Below, piece after piece: positions 41,452 through 52,393 of a stretch of 64,000 nucleotides of DNA. The notes beneath the pieces were generated by a model that saw nothing but the letters and a program-made list of their open reading frames with translations, did no database searches and was not told the origin of the DNA. Position numbers and translations under genes: made by a program. Location of the stretch: the NCBI GenBank assembly GCA_934045075.1, contig OW203726.1:16245988-16309987 (forward strand), given 5' to 3'. Every line of letters starts with the position of its first letter. Positions within the stretch are counted from its first letter, which is position 1. This DNA comes from Yponomeuta sedellus (lineage: Eukaryota > Arthropoda > Insecta > Lepidoptera > Yponomeutidae).

Positions 41452-43260
41452 TGTTAGCCTGATTCAGAACTCCGGAATCTTAGCGAAACCTGGTCGGATT
41501 CCTGCGCAAAAAATTGAGTAAGCGAATATGAACGTAGCTAATACAACGTTTTTTATTTATTTAATAGTTAAAGCTAACAGGTGTTAGGATAAACGTCGTT
41601 TGAAAGGTAGATTTCAGACTTTACCCATTATGAAGTTGAAGGCGTGCAACGACAATTTTGACCGACAGTTACTTATAAAACGAATTATTAATTATCTAGC
41701 TTATAGATACAACTAAGATTCGTTAATGTTATTATATTTTTTTAAGTTAAATCTTAATAAACTGTAGACAAAATAAAAAATTATTTGCCTGCAATATTTT
41801 TGATATCCACTATAGAAGAATACAAATTTATTAGAAACTTCTTTTCACGTGGCTTTTCTAATATGTTGTACATACTATAAAGGCATTTAATTTTAAGTTA
41901 AAATTCAATGACATTCATTCAGGCCATTGCGAGGTTTTATAGAATCAGGCGTTACTTTGCGGAAATTCATACTTTGCGAAACGCGTCGCGTGTTTTCTCA
42001 CACAAGTATTGGTGTTGGTGGTGGTGTGTTCGTGTCTTGCTTCTGCTTGAAAAAGTGGGAGGGAGGGCGGTGCATTAGCTAACCGCATGGTGCTTGTGGG
42101 ATTTTTGGCGGAATTTAGCAAAGTAATTTTAACTTTTAAATGCCATTGCGAGGTGTAGATATTTAGATGGATATTAGTATCTAGCTTCATTTAGACTAAA
42201 TGTAATAAATGCGAGTACCAGCGCCGGAATGTAATACAAATGCTGGTATTTGTGATGGATTTCGCTTTTGTAGTCTTGCATTCGGACAAATACTATGGTA
42301 ACGTGAGACTATCACATCTGAGAAAAGATACTTTACCTCGAGCAAAAACATATTTGACATCTGACACCCGTTCGACAGTTTGTTTCCTAGTAGTGTTGGC
42401 AACCGATTGCTTCATTTTAAGTTTCCGGCGCCAATATGAGAGATAGTTCAAATCATAAAAGAATTCGCCGATTTATAAAGGTCTGCCCATCTATCATGAA
42501 ACTTTTATCCTCTATCCGGATAACCTATTTGACGACCCCAACGTGTCCAAGTATTTCACAGTTCGGAGTGGTTTAATCTGACTATTCCAAACAAACCAAA
42601 AGGGAGTATTTACAAACTACCGCCCCTGGCCACGGCCGCCCTCTGTGACTACGCTGGTGTGTGGCAGCCTTAACGCCGCTTGGCGAATGGTTTCCGTGTA
42701 GCGCTGGTCCGCCAGTATTTAGTCTACTGAACTCGACTACAAACGCAAAAGAGAGTTACTTTTTTTGCGTTATGTTTTTATGAAGGGCTAGACGATTTTG
42801 ATCGATTTTGACAAAAAAGTATCAATGATATTGCACCGCATGTGATACTCAAAAAAACATGATTTGGCTGATGTCAGCTGTATTTAATTACAACAAAATT
42901 CTCCCCTGAAAAGTTTCAAAACACCCTTTTTTAACTATGGTTTGGTTTTGGTTTTTGACTCTGCCTCTCTAACCAAAGAGAAGAACATAAATCGGAAGAG
43001 ATTTGTTGGACAATTGTTCATTATTTGGGTTTTTTGTCTTTATTTATTTTTACTGTGCTCTCCTAACAATAGGCGTTACAGATAAAATATATTAATGAAA
43101 AAGTGTCCTATGGTCACGAATACCTCAACAGGTTAATATACGATTTATCTCGTAAAAGTAGAGCTGTAAGGTAGATTCAAATACGATGGTGCGCCCAATT
43201 TTATTTCATAACTTTCTTTGTCGATATATAAAAAAAAAACATAGTATCGAAGAAAGTTCA
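41452..43260. other. Unassigned
   Basis: The motif 'gccattgcgagg' occurs at 41.92, 42.14 and, elsewhere, 25.03 kb, a possible minor repeat. A GC-richer patch at 42.62-42.72 kb has no recognisable coding content. Confidence 0.25.
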
Positions 43261-43273
43261 TTATAACCGAAAC

Positions 43274-43361
43274 TTGGAAAATTCTTGGCCTACAAGGAAT
43301 GTTCAAGGAAAAGTCATTTGGAAAATTCTTGGCCTACAAGGAATGTTCAAGGAAAAGTCAT
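43274..43361. repeat. 44-bp perfect tandem duplication
   Basis: The unit 'ttggaaaattcttggcctac...aaaagtcat' at 43274-43317 is repeated exactly at 43318-43361. Confidence 0.9.
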
Positions 43362-44540
43362 TATTCCGTGAAGTCTTTTGACAAGCCACGACGACCTGCT
43401 TTATTGCTATACGTCGGTAGAAAACGCTAATGGCATTTTAGGACCAATGTTTTACGAAAAATCACAAACAAGTCATCTCCCTTAGTGACTCCGCCATACC
43501 TACATGATCCACGCCGCGGATTGACGCAACATGAAGCTAAAACTGCCTTTTATTAGGCACCAAATTACATAAACTGAGGTCAGTCGAGAATCAGTTTTAG
43601 TATGCAAAACAGCGCGTCCAATACGCACGCACGTTTTGACTAATAGGTCTCTACACTACTCTATGCTTTGTGATTGTGTGGACGCAGCTTACTCGATATG
43701 GTGACGTCATTAGCATACAAAAAACTTTGATTATGAACTTCAGATTCGAATTTAAACTGAACTTCTACATAAATCAATATAAAACTCCTTACACATTCAA
43801 TCTGTATTTTGTTTTTAAACGTAAAATAATAGTAGATTGTTAAACGAGGATGGAAAGAATGAAATCCCGAGGTATTTAAACGCCCGAACGCAGCTCGGGC
43901 GTCTATAGTCCGAGTAGGAATTGATTCTTTTACCCGTGTTTAACACTCTAACCTTTAATTTTGAATATGACGTAAATAAAAACTCATTTTTATTATTTAA
44001 ATCTTAGCCTGATTATTACCGATTTCTTTGAAGTTCGTCACAGATTAGTATTCCGCCAATTTATGTCAATTTTTTAAATATGGAACTCACCGCGTAATTG
44101 TTGCGGCTTAATCCGCTCAAAAAAGTTTGGGCTAAGTTTACACTGGCCGTTTAGAAACTCACGTGTCCGCAGCATTTTTTTAATAAGTTTTTTGTACATA
44201 AAACTCTTCACAGCTGACAGTAGTTCTATTTTTAAAGTTCATTCCGGCCCTTAGGTGGGAAGTAATTTGAATGAGTTTTCCCTCTCTAAAATATTTGGGT
44301 GGAAAATGCTGCCCATTTTCCACCCAATAATCAGATCAAAACAACACTATTTTCGAGTGTAAGAAATGAAAAATATTTTTGAGTTAACGTACATACGAAA
44401 CCCATAATAGGTACAACTGATATCGCAATCACCAGCAAATTAAATGAAAACTTGATAGGCCACAACTCTGTGATTGGCGAATGATGTCATCGCAGCCGCT
44501 GATTGGTCAAAACGTTAACTGAATTACACGCCTTGTAATT
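43362..44540. other. Unassigned; short hairpin and CCAAT-like motifs
   Basis: Bases 44295-44308 and 44314-44327 are perfect 14-bp inverted arms (ttgggtggaaaatg). Bases 44475-44510 contain two ATTGG (CCAAT) motifs, 'gtgattggcg' and 'gctgattggtc', just upstream of the 75-codon ORF. That is suggestive of promoter-type sequence only. Confidence 0.3.
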
Positions 44541-44598
44541 CGATGATACACCTAATTGTGACGCTAATCTGGAACCACGGCGAGTCTGCAGTGGCAAG

Positions 44599-44826
44599 AT
44601 GCCAAGTGTCAATAAGCATGGACATAAAACACATTATGAGTTGTATCTGGCAGACGAAGCCCGTCCCGTGGCCATTCAACAGTACACAAGAGCTCGCAAT
44701 GAGGGCAAGAAACTTTACAATAAAAAGCTAAACTCTATCTTATACATAGAGCACTTAGACTTGAACTTCAATGGCGGTAGAGTTCAGTCAAAAGCGACAA
44801 AACGACGACGATTGACGACTGACTGA
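44599..44826 (+). CDS. Unrecognised 75-codon ORF
   Basis: The frame runs from ATG (context aagatgcc) to TGA at 44824-44826. The product would be basic and hydrophilic, with segments such as 'HYELYLADEARPVAIQQY' and 'RNEGKKLYNKKL' and a KATKRRR cluster near its end that resembles a nuclear-type basic patch. There is no signal peptide or membrane segment. It lies outside all repeats noted here, which is unusual in this window, and its composition is less AT-driven than other ORFs. It may be a small gene, an exon or a decayed retrocopy. I do not recognise the family, and chance is still plausible. Confidence 0.3.
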   Translation: MPSVNKHGHKTHYELYLADEARPVAIQQYTRARNEGKKLYNKKLNSILYIEHLDLNFNGGRVQSKATKRRRLTTD

Positions 44827-44829
44827 CGA

Positions 44830-45130
44830 TTCATATCGAGGAGAACGGCAGAGCATAGCGACTATCACCCGAGTCAGCACTTCATAAACATCGCCAGAAA
44901 GCAGAAAACGAAACGCAAAGTTTACAAAACAAGCAACCGGCCACTGCAGTAGTATAAACTAAACGCGATAAGTGGCCTGGCGCAGCGATGCTGACTTTGT
45001 AAACAATTATTAATCGACGATTGTTCTGCCTCGACTTTGTACTGTAGACTAGAGCTGCTAGTAGATATTTCTCTGTTGAATTTAAGGAATTGAAATGTAG
45101 GAATCGTTGGGTGGAATTGATTTTGTCGGA
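44830..45130. other. Unassigned
   Basis: Nothing recognised. The minus ORF at 44922-45158 has no motif. Confidence 0.25.
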
Positions 45131-45132
45131 CG

Positions 45133-45348
45133 TGGCTTTGTAGGGTTCTGTGGATCAAAAAGACAAACGGAACCCCTCATAAGATGGGGTCTGTCAAGCC
45201 CCTTTATCTCGAAAACCCGTGGAGGTATCGAGATGAAATGAAAACCGTATACTCCAGTTTGAAATTGTGAGAAAATCAAACTTATAAGTTAATGCAAAAA
45301 AAGTTACGCGACGTGGGCGAGTCCGACTTACACTGGTCGGTTTTTTAA
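45133..45348. mobile_element. Dispersed 'gggttc...ggttttt' repeat
   Basis: The element starts 'tagggttctgtggatcaaaa' and has an early dyad gggttctgt / acggaaccc. It continues with 'cctttatctcgaaaaccc' and 'gaggtatcgagatgaaatga', and ends 'gagtccgacttacactggtc' + ggtttttt. Partial relatives are near 8.25 and 13.23 kb. The layout is like a short non-autonomous insect repeat. The class is uncertain. Confidence 0.55.
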
Positions 45349-45460
45349 AGGTTGTCGCCATTGATTCAAAGTATTTTCGATTTTATCATTTATTTACATG
45401 CACTCGTACTGACTATGTTCTTCATAAAATCCACTCCATCGAAAGATTGTCTAGAAGAGA

Positions 45461-45669
45461 CTACCTACCTACCTACGTACCTACCTACCTACCTACCTAC
45501 CTACCTACCTACCTACCTACCTAACTACCTACCTACCTACCTACCTACCTACCTACCTACCTACCTACCTACCTACCTACCTACCTACTTACCTACCTAC
45601 CTACCTACCTACCTACCTACCTGCCTACCTACCTACCTACCTACCTACCCATCTATCTATCTATCTATG
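45461..45669. repeat. (CTAC)n microsatellite
   Basis: About 50 tandem CTAC units have rare interruptions (cgtac, ctaac, cttac, ctgcc) and grade into CTAT at the right end. The 107-codon plus ORF with a YLPT repeat is its translation, not a gene. Confidence 0.97.
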
Positions 45670-46325
45670 TATTGATGTGGCATGGGGTTTCAAATTCTTT
45701 AAGATGAAAAATCAGAAACTCGTGGATTAAATCTAATGACAGCATTATGAATGATAGATAGTAAAACGTAGTTCAGTTCTCCTAATATTGTAAAGCAATC
45801 TCAGGATGAGACGGGGACGACTTAATTTGGTATTTCCAATGATTCTTGGAGCGTATTACGTTGGTCGTTCGTTTATTTGCAGTATTGGCTAGCTTCGAAG
45901 CGTGGGAATAATCATGCCGCTCGCGATTACAATGAGGCGGGACCTTGTCGATATTAAATAAAACCCATCAAATCATACATATGAAAAAGGGCCACATTCG
46001 TCCAAGGGAAGGGCTACAGTGTCGACTGCAAAGATAAAACTCGTCAGTTTTAAATAGGTGGCAAGTTCTACGTAGTGTTCTGATCAGTGGCTAAATCATG
46101 CATACCAAATATTGACCAATTCAAATCGTCAAATTTCATACAAATTTAACACTTAGATAATTGGAATCACTCAGGAATTGGTGCACGTAATATTAGAGCT
46201 TTGACAAAATTTATTCCGGATACTAAATAATAATCAAATAAATAAATACGTTCCACACAAAATTTCATCACTAATTCTGGTCCCGAAATAACACTCAAGA
46301 CTAAGGCCATTTGTACAAATCAATC
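45670..46325. other. Unassigned
   Basis: Nothing recognised. Confidence 0.25.
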
Positions 46326-46330
46326 ACTTA

Positions 46331-46640
46331 TCCCACTAATATTATAAAATAAATGTGAAAGTTTGTGAAGATGTTTGTATGTTTGTTACTCAATCACGTA
46401 AGAAGGTTTGAACGCAGTTACATGAAACTTGGCATAAAGATGGGCAAAGATCTGATTTCAGACATAGGATAGGTATTTGATATCCCAGTAATGCGTTCCC
46501 GTGAGATAATATTTTATTGTTACCGTAACCTTTCGTCAAGCCAAACTCTGTAATATATTTAGTTAATGCGTAGCTACGGTAACAAGAATGGTACAAAACG
46601 ATTCTGTGGCGGTACAACGTTCGCCGGAACATCTACGTAG
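46331..46640 (+). mobile_element. Helitron-like element, about 310 bp
   Basis: The start TCCCACTAATATTATAAAAT and 'gtgaaagtttgtgaagatgt', then 'gaacgcagttacatgaaact', and the end 'ggtacaacgttcgccgga' ... CGTAG before T, parallel the 33.1 kb element's end ('ggtacgaagttcgctggg'). It sits between A (46330) and T (46641). The 3' CTRR is imperfect. There is no coding capacity. The 80-codon minus ORF is a by-product. Confidence 0.55.
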
Positions 46641-46658
46641 TACAATATAACTATTACA

Positions 46659-46734
46659 ATGTTTTGTAGACTTTTTGTCCAGATCTACTAAGTCCGGATC
46701 TACTTACTTAGTAGATCCAGACAAAAAGTCTACA
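46659..46734. repeat. Hairpin, about 28-bp arms
   Basis: 'gtagactttttgtccagatc' + tactaagt is inverted with two mismatches in 'acttagtagatccagacaaa' + aagtctac. The loop is 'ccggatctactt'-like. It lies immediately downstream of the Helitron-like element. Confidence 0.7.
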
Positions 46735-46802
46735 ATGTGTTGTGCTTACGAAAGTTTTAGTTCAAAAATATTACAATGTTTTTAAAGAAATTTCTTAAGT
46801 TA

Positions 46803-47230
46803 TCATGTTGTCGGATAAGTATCCTCTCCCCGCATCTCAGCTGGTTGGTCAGGACAGAGTGAGCAAAGGAAATCTGGTGTCAGATGCACCACGCGGCTAG
46901 CGAGGCGACTCAACGTTAGTTGTTGAAAGCTGCGGTCGCAGACCGCATAACGCAATAGACACCGCACTCTTTTTAAATGAAATACCAATCTACGAAGAAA
47001 AATTAAAAGTATAGCGAAGAAATATGGAAAAACTGGATTTTTTTACTACATCACAAAAGACACTCGCTGTTACCAAGCGCGGTCTGTGACCGCATACCGC
47101 AATAGAACCGCATTGTTTTTTTTGTTTAATGTGAAATGCCAGTCAAGAAAGAAAAAATAGGAGTATAACGAAGAAGTGATGTTTTTTTTTAGTTCAAAAC
47201 ACGAACACACTCGCTGACACTAAAGGAGGG
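46803..47230. repeat. Diverged tandem duplication of about 148 bp
   Basis: Bases from about 46929 ('gcggtcgcagaccgcataac') recur at about 47079 ('gcggtctgtgaccgcatacc'). Both are followed by 'gcaatag', an 'accgca' block, 'agtata.cgaagaa' and 'acactcgctg'. The GGTC..GACCGC dyad is kept in both. The 61-codon minus ORF at 46803-46988 is just upstream and unrecognised. Confidence 0.55.
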
Positions 47231-47334
47231 TTAAGGGTATGTCAAAATATTTATCTAAAGAAATCAAGGTCTAACTTTTATTTCCGATAAAATAATAATG
47301 AATTAATATCATTAATATTATTTTTCAATAATTA

Positions 47335-47440
47335 TTAAATTAGATGCCAATTCGCGGTACGCGTCGTAATAAAACCCATACTCTCTCCCTGAGAGAAGAC
47401 CTGTGCCAGTACATCGTTTATAGGCTGGATAAAAAATAAT
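47335..47440 (+). mobile_element. SINE C 3' part
   Basis: The blocks 'gatgccaattcgcggtacgc', 'cccatactctctccctgaga' and 'gaagacctgtgccag' identify it. Confidence 0.5.
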
Positions 47441-47519
47441 GTAAGTAATGAATGCACTATTTGTGTATCTTACTAGGCACCAATGCCTGTAAAAAACTTG
47501 TAATGGACAGCAAACTTTT

Positions 47520-47660
47520 AACCCATTATGTCCCCACCGAGGGGCACGGGTCTCTTCCCTAAGGAAGGTATAGGCCATACTCCACCACGGGGCCAAGTCT
47601 GGATTGGTGGAGGCTTGCAGACTGTCAGAAGTTTTCAAGCCGCCTTTCACACTTGGTTGC
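47520..47660 (-). mobile_element. SINE B-prime 3' end
   Basis: The inverted end 'ccaccgaggggcacgggtct' then 'ttccctaaggaaggtatagg' is shared with the subfamily at 58.75-59.11 kb (CCTTAGG and CTCGGTGGGG instead of the usual GATGCAGG and CAGTGGGG). Confidence 0.6.
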
Positions 47661-47887
47661 AAATCAATATTTATCGACTTCTGCCATGGTAATAAAACGT
47701 GTTACCATTAGACCAACGATGTAGTCTTAAGCATTGAAATATAATAATAATGGAACTAAAATATCCATAAAAAGAGCTAGAACAATGCTGCACACGGCAC
47801 TGGAAAGTGAGACCATCGCGTGTAGGTATGTATATGAGTAACGTCCCAGTATCGTATCGGTGAACTCTCATATTTTGAGTACCTTCT

Positions 47888-48147
47888 TCTTCTTCAGGCT
47901 ATATTAGTCCACTGCTGGACATAGCCCTCCCCTAATGAGCGCCATAACGCACGGTTGGGCTATCATTGGGGGGTAGTGCCCATAATCCCCACGCTGGGCA
48001 TGCGGGTTGGGGATCGCAGTTAGGTGGAATTGTACTGCAGGGGGCGCTGCTGCCCACCCCCTGGTTCGTGTCCCTTAGTCGCCTTTTACGACACCCGCGG
48101 GAAGAATTTGGAATGGTGCTATTCTCTAGGCCGACACCACACAGCAA
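47888..48147 (-). mobile_element. LINE tail family D
   Basis: Read on the minus strand it has 'cttcccgcgggtgtcgtaaa', 'aggcgactaagggaca' and 'gcagcgccccctgcagtaca', and ends 'cagtggactaatatagcctg' with a GAAGAAGAA tail. It is a 5'-truncated 3' UTR, and a relative of 22.0-22.47 kb. Confidence 0.7.
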
Positions 48148-48412
48148 TAATAAAAACAATGAAGAAAATACTGTACAATATTATCGGAAATTGTTAAAGT
48201 ACTAGTCAAAAAAATTTTGAATTTCGCGCCACACAGAGGCTAGGCGGGAAAATAATGCTATCTCTCAATACAATCACTTTGTCCTTGTCCCCAACTGTGC
48301 TTTGGTAAACTGTGTATGGTATGGATACTGTGCTATGGTAACTAAGTAAAGACATCACATATATTATACACCCAGGCTGACTTTATTCTACTCTACATAC
48401 ACTTGAACATTA
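48148..48412. other. Unassigned
   Basis: Nothing recognised. Confidence 0.25.
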
Positions 48413-48427
48413 ACATGTAAATGTTTT

Positions 48428-48664
48428 AAGTCATGCAAATTACTTTAGCCAGATGTCGCTGCCTGTACGTAATACAGATAGTATCGTAAAGAGGTTCAAA
48501 ATTTCACTGATAATGGTAGTCGCCTATTAGCTCAGTTGGGAGAGCGCTGGTACGGTTAGCCAGAGGTCGCGGGTTTGAGTCACGGCGTTGGTACAATTTT
48601 TAGCCTCTAAATAGGTTTTTAAAATTGTCCTTAACATGGGTTAGTGCATTAAAAATAATATAAT
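48428..48664 (+). mobile_element. SINE family A, with leader and no inverted arm
   Basis: The exact target duplications catgtaaatgtttt are at 48414-48427 and 48665-48678. The copy shows the leader ('ccagatgtcgctgcctgtac', 'gtaaagaggttcaaaatttc'), the tRNA-like part (48521-48591, B box decayed to gtttgagtc), 'tagcctctaaataggttttt' and the tail. A leader lying 5' of the tRNA-like part is unusual for a simple tRNA-headed SINE. Confidence 0.85.
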
Positions 48665-48678
48665 CATGTAAATGTTTT

Positions 48679-50540
48679 CCTACAATTTTAAAGGAAATCT
48701 GTAATTTTTCCCGGGGGGTCTAATGGACCACGTTCTCTATGTTTCCGGTGCCTGTGGAGACTTCCAATTGTATTACAAAGTTGTTCAGTAATATAAAAGT
48801 ATTCCAACTTAAACTGTGCTAGGATTCATTCAATATCCATACTTTTTTATTACCGTTGAGGTATTTCGGGCGGAAGATATGAAGTGACCAGCGCTGAATA
48901 ACGACAGCTTTGATCAACTGTCTTATTTGAGCAAGTAGTGATTAGGAAAAGGAATTAAGGCTCATTTCGATTACAGTCTGTTAGCTTTTAGAATATGCCT
49001 TGAGTGGGCTTCGGTTTTCGCCGAAAGCACACGAGTGTAATACTACTTCCTGCTCTGTATAAAACTTTTCTTCACTATTTTGTAACGTTATGTGAAATTA
49101 TGTATCTTAATAGTTCCGATATTTCTGTTACACGAATATATCCGATTCTATCCGATAGTAGCCGAGGTATATTTTTAAAGCTAAAAGACTGTACCTTGTT
49201 TTCAAAAATTTATTTGTACCCTTTTTATTCTTAAAATAATGGTTAAAAATCTGACCTGCGCTCTTCAAAACAATCAAAAAGTGCTGTGATATTTCAATTC
49301 ACCGAGTTTTATTAGGCATTTTCGTTTTTGCTGACACGCGCTTGTTCCGTGAATCATTCCAAGTATTAGACATGACAGAATTCAATTGCTCAGTTGATTA
49401 AAATTCCGTGTACACGGGCAACATAAATAATAAACGAGCCTCACTGAGCTGAATTCACTCTCTCGGCGTCGTTAGTTTTCAATGAATTGTGAAAACGTGC
49501 CGGAAAACGGAACATGTTACTCACCAAAAATGTTCAAGTGCCCACGAGCAGGGGCATAACCTCTCCTGATACCGGTCTCGAGAGTCTCATTTAGAACAGT
49601 GCGATTAACGCCGAGTTATAACCTTTCCGAGTCAAAGATAACTTGGTGACGTGAGAAGCGTTAAACGATTTGGTGTCGGCCCCGTCGCTTGGAATTTGAG
49701 TCGTGCGTTGATTGTGATTGAAGTTCATGTCGGCTGGCACGTTAGAGTATTTTTATTCGCCATATGCCAGGGCTGCGTGCTCAGTGCGGTGTGAAGTGCA
49801 ATTTATGGCGATTGTAAAACAGTTGCGTTTCGCAGGCGATGGGCGCGAGTGGGACCATTCCTTGTGAGCTTGTCGTTATGCGCGCGTCGCAAGGAATCTT
49901 AATTGTACTCCATTGAGACTGAGGCACGGCTAGGCGTCTTTATTTTTGAATAGTTGGAGACTTGTTGCTCGCACCACGTATCAACATGAAGGTTGTCTGT
50001 GATTTACATCGCGCTGCACATTTTGTTGCGCAACGCACGGTTCTTGGCAGAGACTTTGTTTTGTTTTCCCTGGAGTAGTTTTCGTGATGGGCCTGGCTTG
50101 TTTACGACCATCCAGTTGTCTTTTGTGACCGTTATTTTTAACTTATTAATCGCCCGGTCGAATTGAACCAAGCTTGTTGAGAGAAGTTTTAAAATATTTG
50201 ATCGCATGTAGCACCTTTGTAATTCAGAGTGTTGTTAAGTTTGTGTCGTTCGGGCATGGAAACTCGCCTTGGGCTGAGCCATTAAACGTCACTTAGCCTC
50301 GATATCGCGAAATCTATAAACATCACTACAGTCCCAGAGCTATAAAAATACCGTTAAACGAGCTATTTATGACTTATCAAAACTGAGCATTACCCAGAAT
50401 TTTCGACCTACCGATAGCAATAAAAACATCCATCATCATTCCATCAAGTTACAAACCTACTTTTATAATAGTTACCTCTTCTGCAAACATAAATGAGTTT
50501 ATAAAACACTTAGATAACTTCTTGGTAACAGAGCGATGAT
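48679..50540. other. Unassigned; GC-richer single-copy-looking region
   Basis: From 49440 to about 50250 the sequence is less AT-rich and free of the repeats noted elsewhere ('gcgctcagtgcggtgtgaag'-like TCAGT motif near 49780). It could be 5' UTR, promoter or conserved non-coding DNA, but no ORF or motif decides this. The ORFs at 49004-49234 and 50004-50207 are unrecognised. Confidence 0.25.
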
Positions 50541-50546
50541 TGAAAA

Positions 50547-50720
50547 CGGTGGTAGCCCAGTGGATAAAGCAATGAACTCAAAAGCGAGAGATGATTCAGT
50601 TCGATTCCCAGTGCCTAAAACTTTGTTTATTTCCAAAGTTACGTGCATTTGTAGTAGCAATACCACTCGCTAAGAATGAAGGACAACATCGTGAGGAAAC
50701 CCTTAGATGGCTCCGTACAT
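50547..50720 (+). mobile_element. SINE family C, head and body
   Basis: The head 'cggtggtagcccagtggata' is followed by a B box in 'cagttcgattccc', 'tagtagcaataccactcgct' and 'aacatcgtgaggaaaccctt'. The 3' end is degraded. Confidence 0.65.
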
Positions 50721-50760
50721 ATTGACTTGTCTTTCCTATGGACTAGACCGACTAAGCTGC

Positions 50761-51305
50761 CAGGATGGTATAGATGCTTGGCAAGCCTACTCCATCTAAA
50801 ACAACGTCCCAGGCACTGCAGCGACCGTGTGGTCCGTTCCATTCAATAGATGCAAAAGCAAATTTACTCAGCAATAGCCATCTTAATTTTTTTGCCGATA
50901 TTTTCATATAAATATAATCTAACTGTCGAATAAGGCGCCAAGCAGTCGAAATTCTAAGCAGAATTAAAATAAAATCGACCATTGATTTTTCTGTCTAAAT
51001 AAAAGATCATTATTGTTGTATTTTCTGTACAATAAAATGGGATTTCGTTTTTCATACCGAGCAATTGAATCGGCCTAACGAAACATAATATTTATCCTGG
51101 TTTTCTTGAAGAGATAAAATTTAGTCAATCAAACATTGACCGCAAAATCTCTGAAATATGAAAAAGCGATTGATCTCAATAGATGGAAACGAAATATTTA
51201 TATCAGTCACATTGAATTTAGTAATCTGAGAAACTGTTATATATAAATGTATTCACATGATCTGCTTATATAAATGTGTAAACTGATTATTCAACATACT
51301 TTAAG
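50761..51305. other. Unassigned
   Basis: Nothing recognised. ORFs overlapping on the minus strand are short. Confidence 0.25.
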
Positions 51306-51307
51306 CT

Positions 51308-51533
51308 TAGTATTTTCTAAGGTTAACACGAGTACTAGACATAATTAAAACTGTTTTTACACGGATTTCACTCATTATATTTTTACAACTTTCCGACGTT
51401 CATCCGAGACCACGGCACCTGTAGGAGTGCCGAAACGTCGGAAAATTGTAAAAATATAATAAACGAGTGAAATCCGTGTAAAAACAGTTTTAATTATACT
51501 TTAAGCTGCACTTTAATTATACTTTAAGCTGCA
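51308..51533. mobile_element. Foldback family H, copy 3
   Basis: Bases 51343-51495 form a foldback with roughly 60-bp arms, from aattaaaactgtttttacac to 'ccgacgtt' and back through 'gccgaaacgtcggaaaattg'. The preceding block 'agtattttctaaggttaaca' is shared with copy 2 at 17.78 kb. After it, 'tttaattatactttaagctg'+cac is duplicated in tandem. Confidence 0.7.
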
Positions 51534-51930
51534 CATTATTGTTACTCAGCGAGGGTTCGTTCGCGCAATACGGACGATGTTTATTCGAATCTATACTATG
51601 GTGACCAGAGATATGAATACAGCCCGGAATACATTTGATATGAGTTAATACACGGGTATGTGTGAACACAATATCTCACCGATTAAAAGTTAGGTCAAAA
51701 GTCAAAGGAATGTTATTCAATATAAACACAAAATGTTTAATGAACGACAAAGCTGTTCAATTAACAGATCATGTGGAGAAGAAACTAACAAAGAAACTCC
51801 ACATCTATTCTTTGCAAATCATACTTAGTTTTATTGTCACGTGTAATTTTACAGCTTATATAATGTTATCTAAACATACAACAACAATACAGCACTATGT
51901 ATTCAGTCAATATCAGTAATGCTAGAAAAT
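51534..51930. other. Unassigned
   Basis: The 85-codon ORF at 51662-51919 is Ile/Thr/Lys-rich without a recognisable motif. Confidence 0.25.
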
Positions 51931-51946
51931 TATATTAAAATTATAT

Positions 51947-52092
51947 TAATTGGCTCAATTGGTAGAGCGCTGGTACGGATAGCCAGAGGTTGCGGGTTCG
52001 AATCCCAGCATGGGTGAAATTTTTAGCCTCTAAATAGGTTTTTAAATTTGTTCCTTAGCACGGGTTAGTGCATTAAAAATAAAAATAGTGTA
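51947..52092 (+). mobile_element. SINE family A, starting at the tRNA-like part
   Basis: The exact duplications attaaaattatat are at 51934-51946 and 52093-52105. The copy starts 'ttggctcaattggtagagcg' and runs through B box, conserved body and the complete tail. It is nearly identical to the sense half of the 32.5 kb palindrome, so it belongs to the same young subfamily. Confidence 0.9.
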
Positions 52093-52105
52093 ATTAAAAT
52101 TATAT

Positions 52106-52200
52106 CATCATCATCATCAGCCCGGTAAACCCCACTGCTGGGTATAGGCCTCTTCATTTCCACGCCAGCCAGCACGGTCTCGCGCTAGTCTCATCCACAT
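52106..52200 (-). mobile_element. LINE 3' end remnant
   Basis: The sequence 'catcatcatcatcagcccgg', 'ccactgctgggtataggcct' is an inverted 3' end with an (ATG)n tail. Its internal sequence differs from that of family D. Confidence 0.55.
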
Positions 52201-52217
52201 TAAAATTAAAATTATAT

Positions 52218-52393
52218 GGCACATGCATTGCCTCTGGCCCCACACTAGGATACCCTGTGCCGTGGGGCAGAAACAACGACATCACAAACATGTAAACATC
52301 CAAGACCTGGGGTTTTTTTGTCCCCAGCCGGGATCGAACCCGGGACCTCTCACATGGCAGGCAGATGCGCTACCGCTGCGCCACAGAGGTCGT
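52218..52393 (-). mobile_element. SINE family E
   Basis: Minus-strand head 'gacctctgtggcgcagcggt', B box 'cgggttcgatcccggc', 'ccaggtcttggatgttta', 'gatgtcgttgtttctgcccc'. The 3' tail is shorter than in the 31.3 and 37.2 kb copies. Confidence 0.7.

Noticed and set aside
45352..45675. 107-codon ORF with YLPT repeats
   Set aside because: It is a translation of the (CTAC)n microsatellite.
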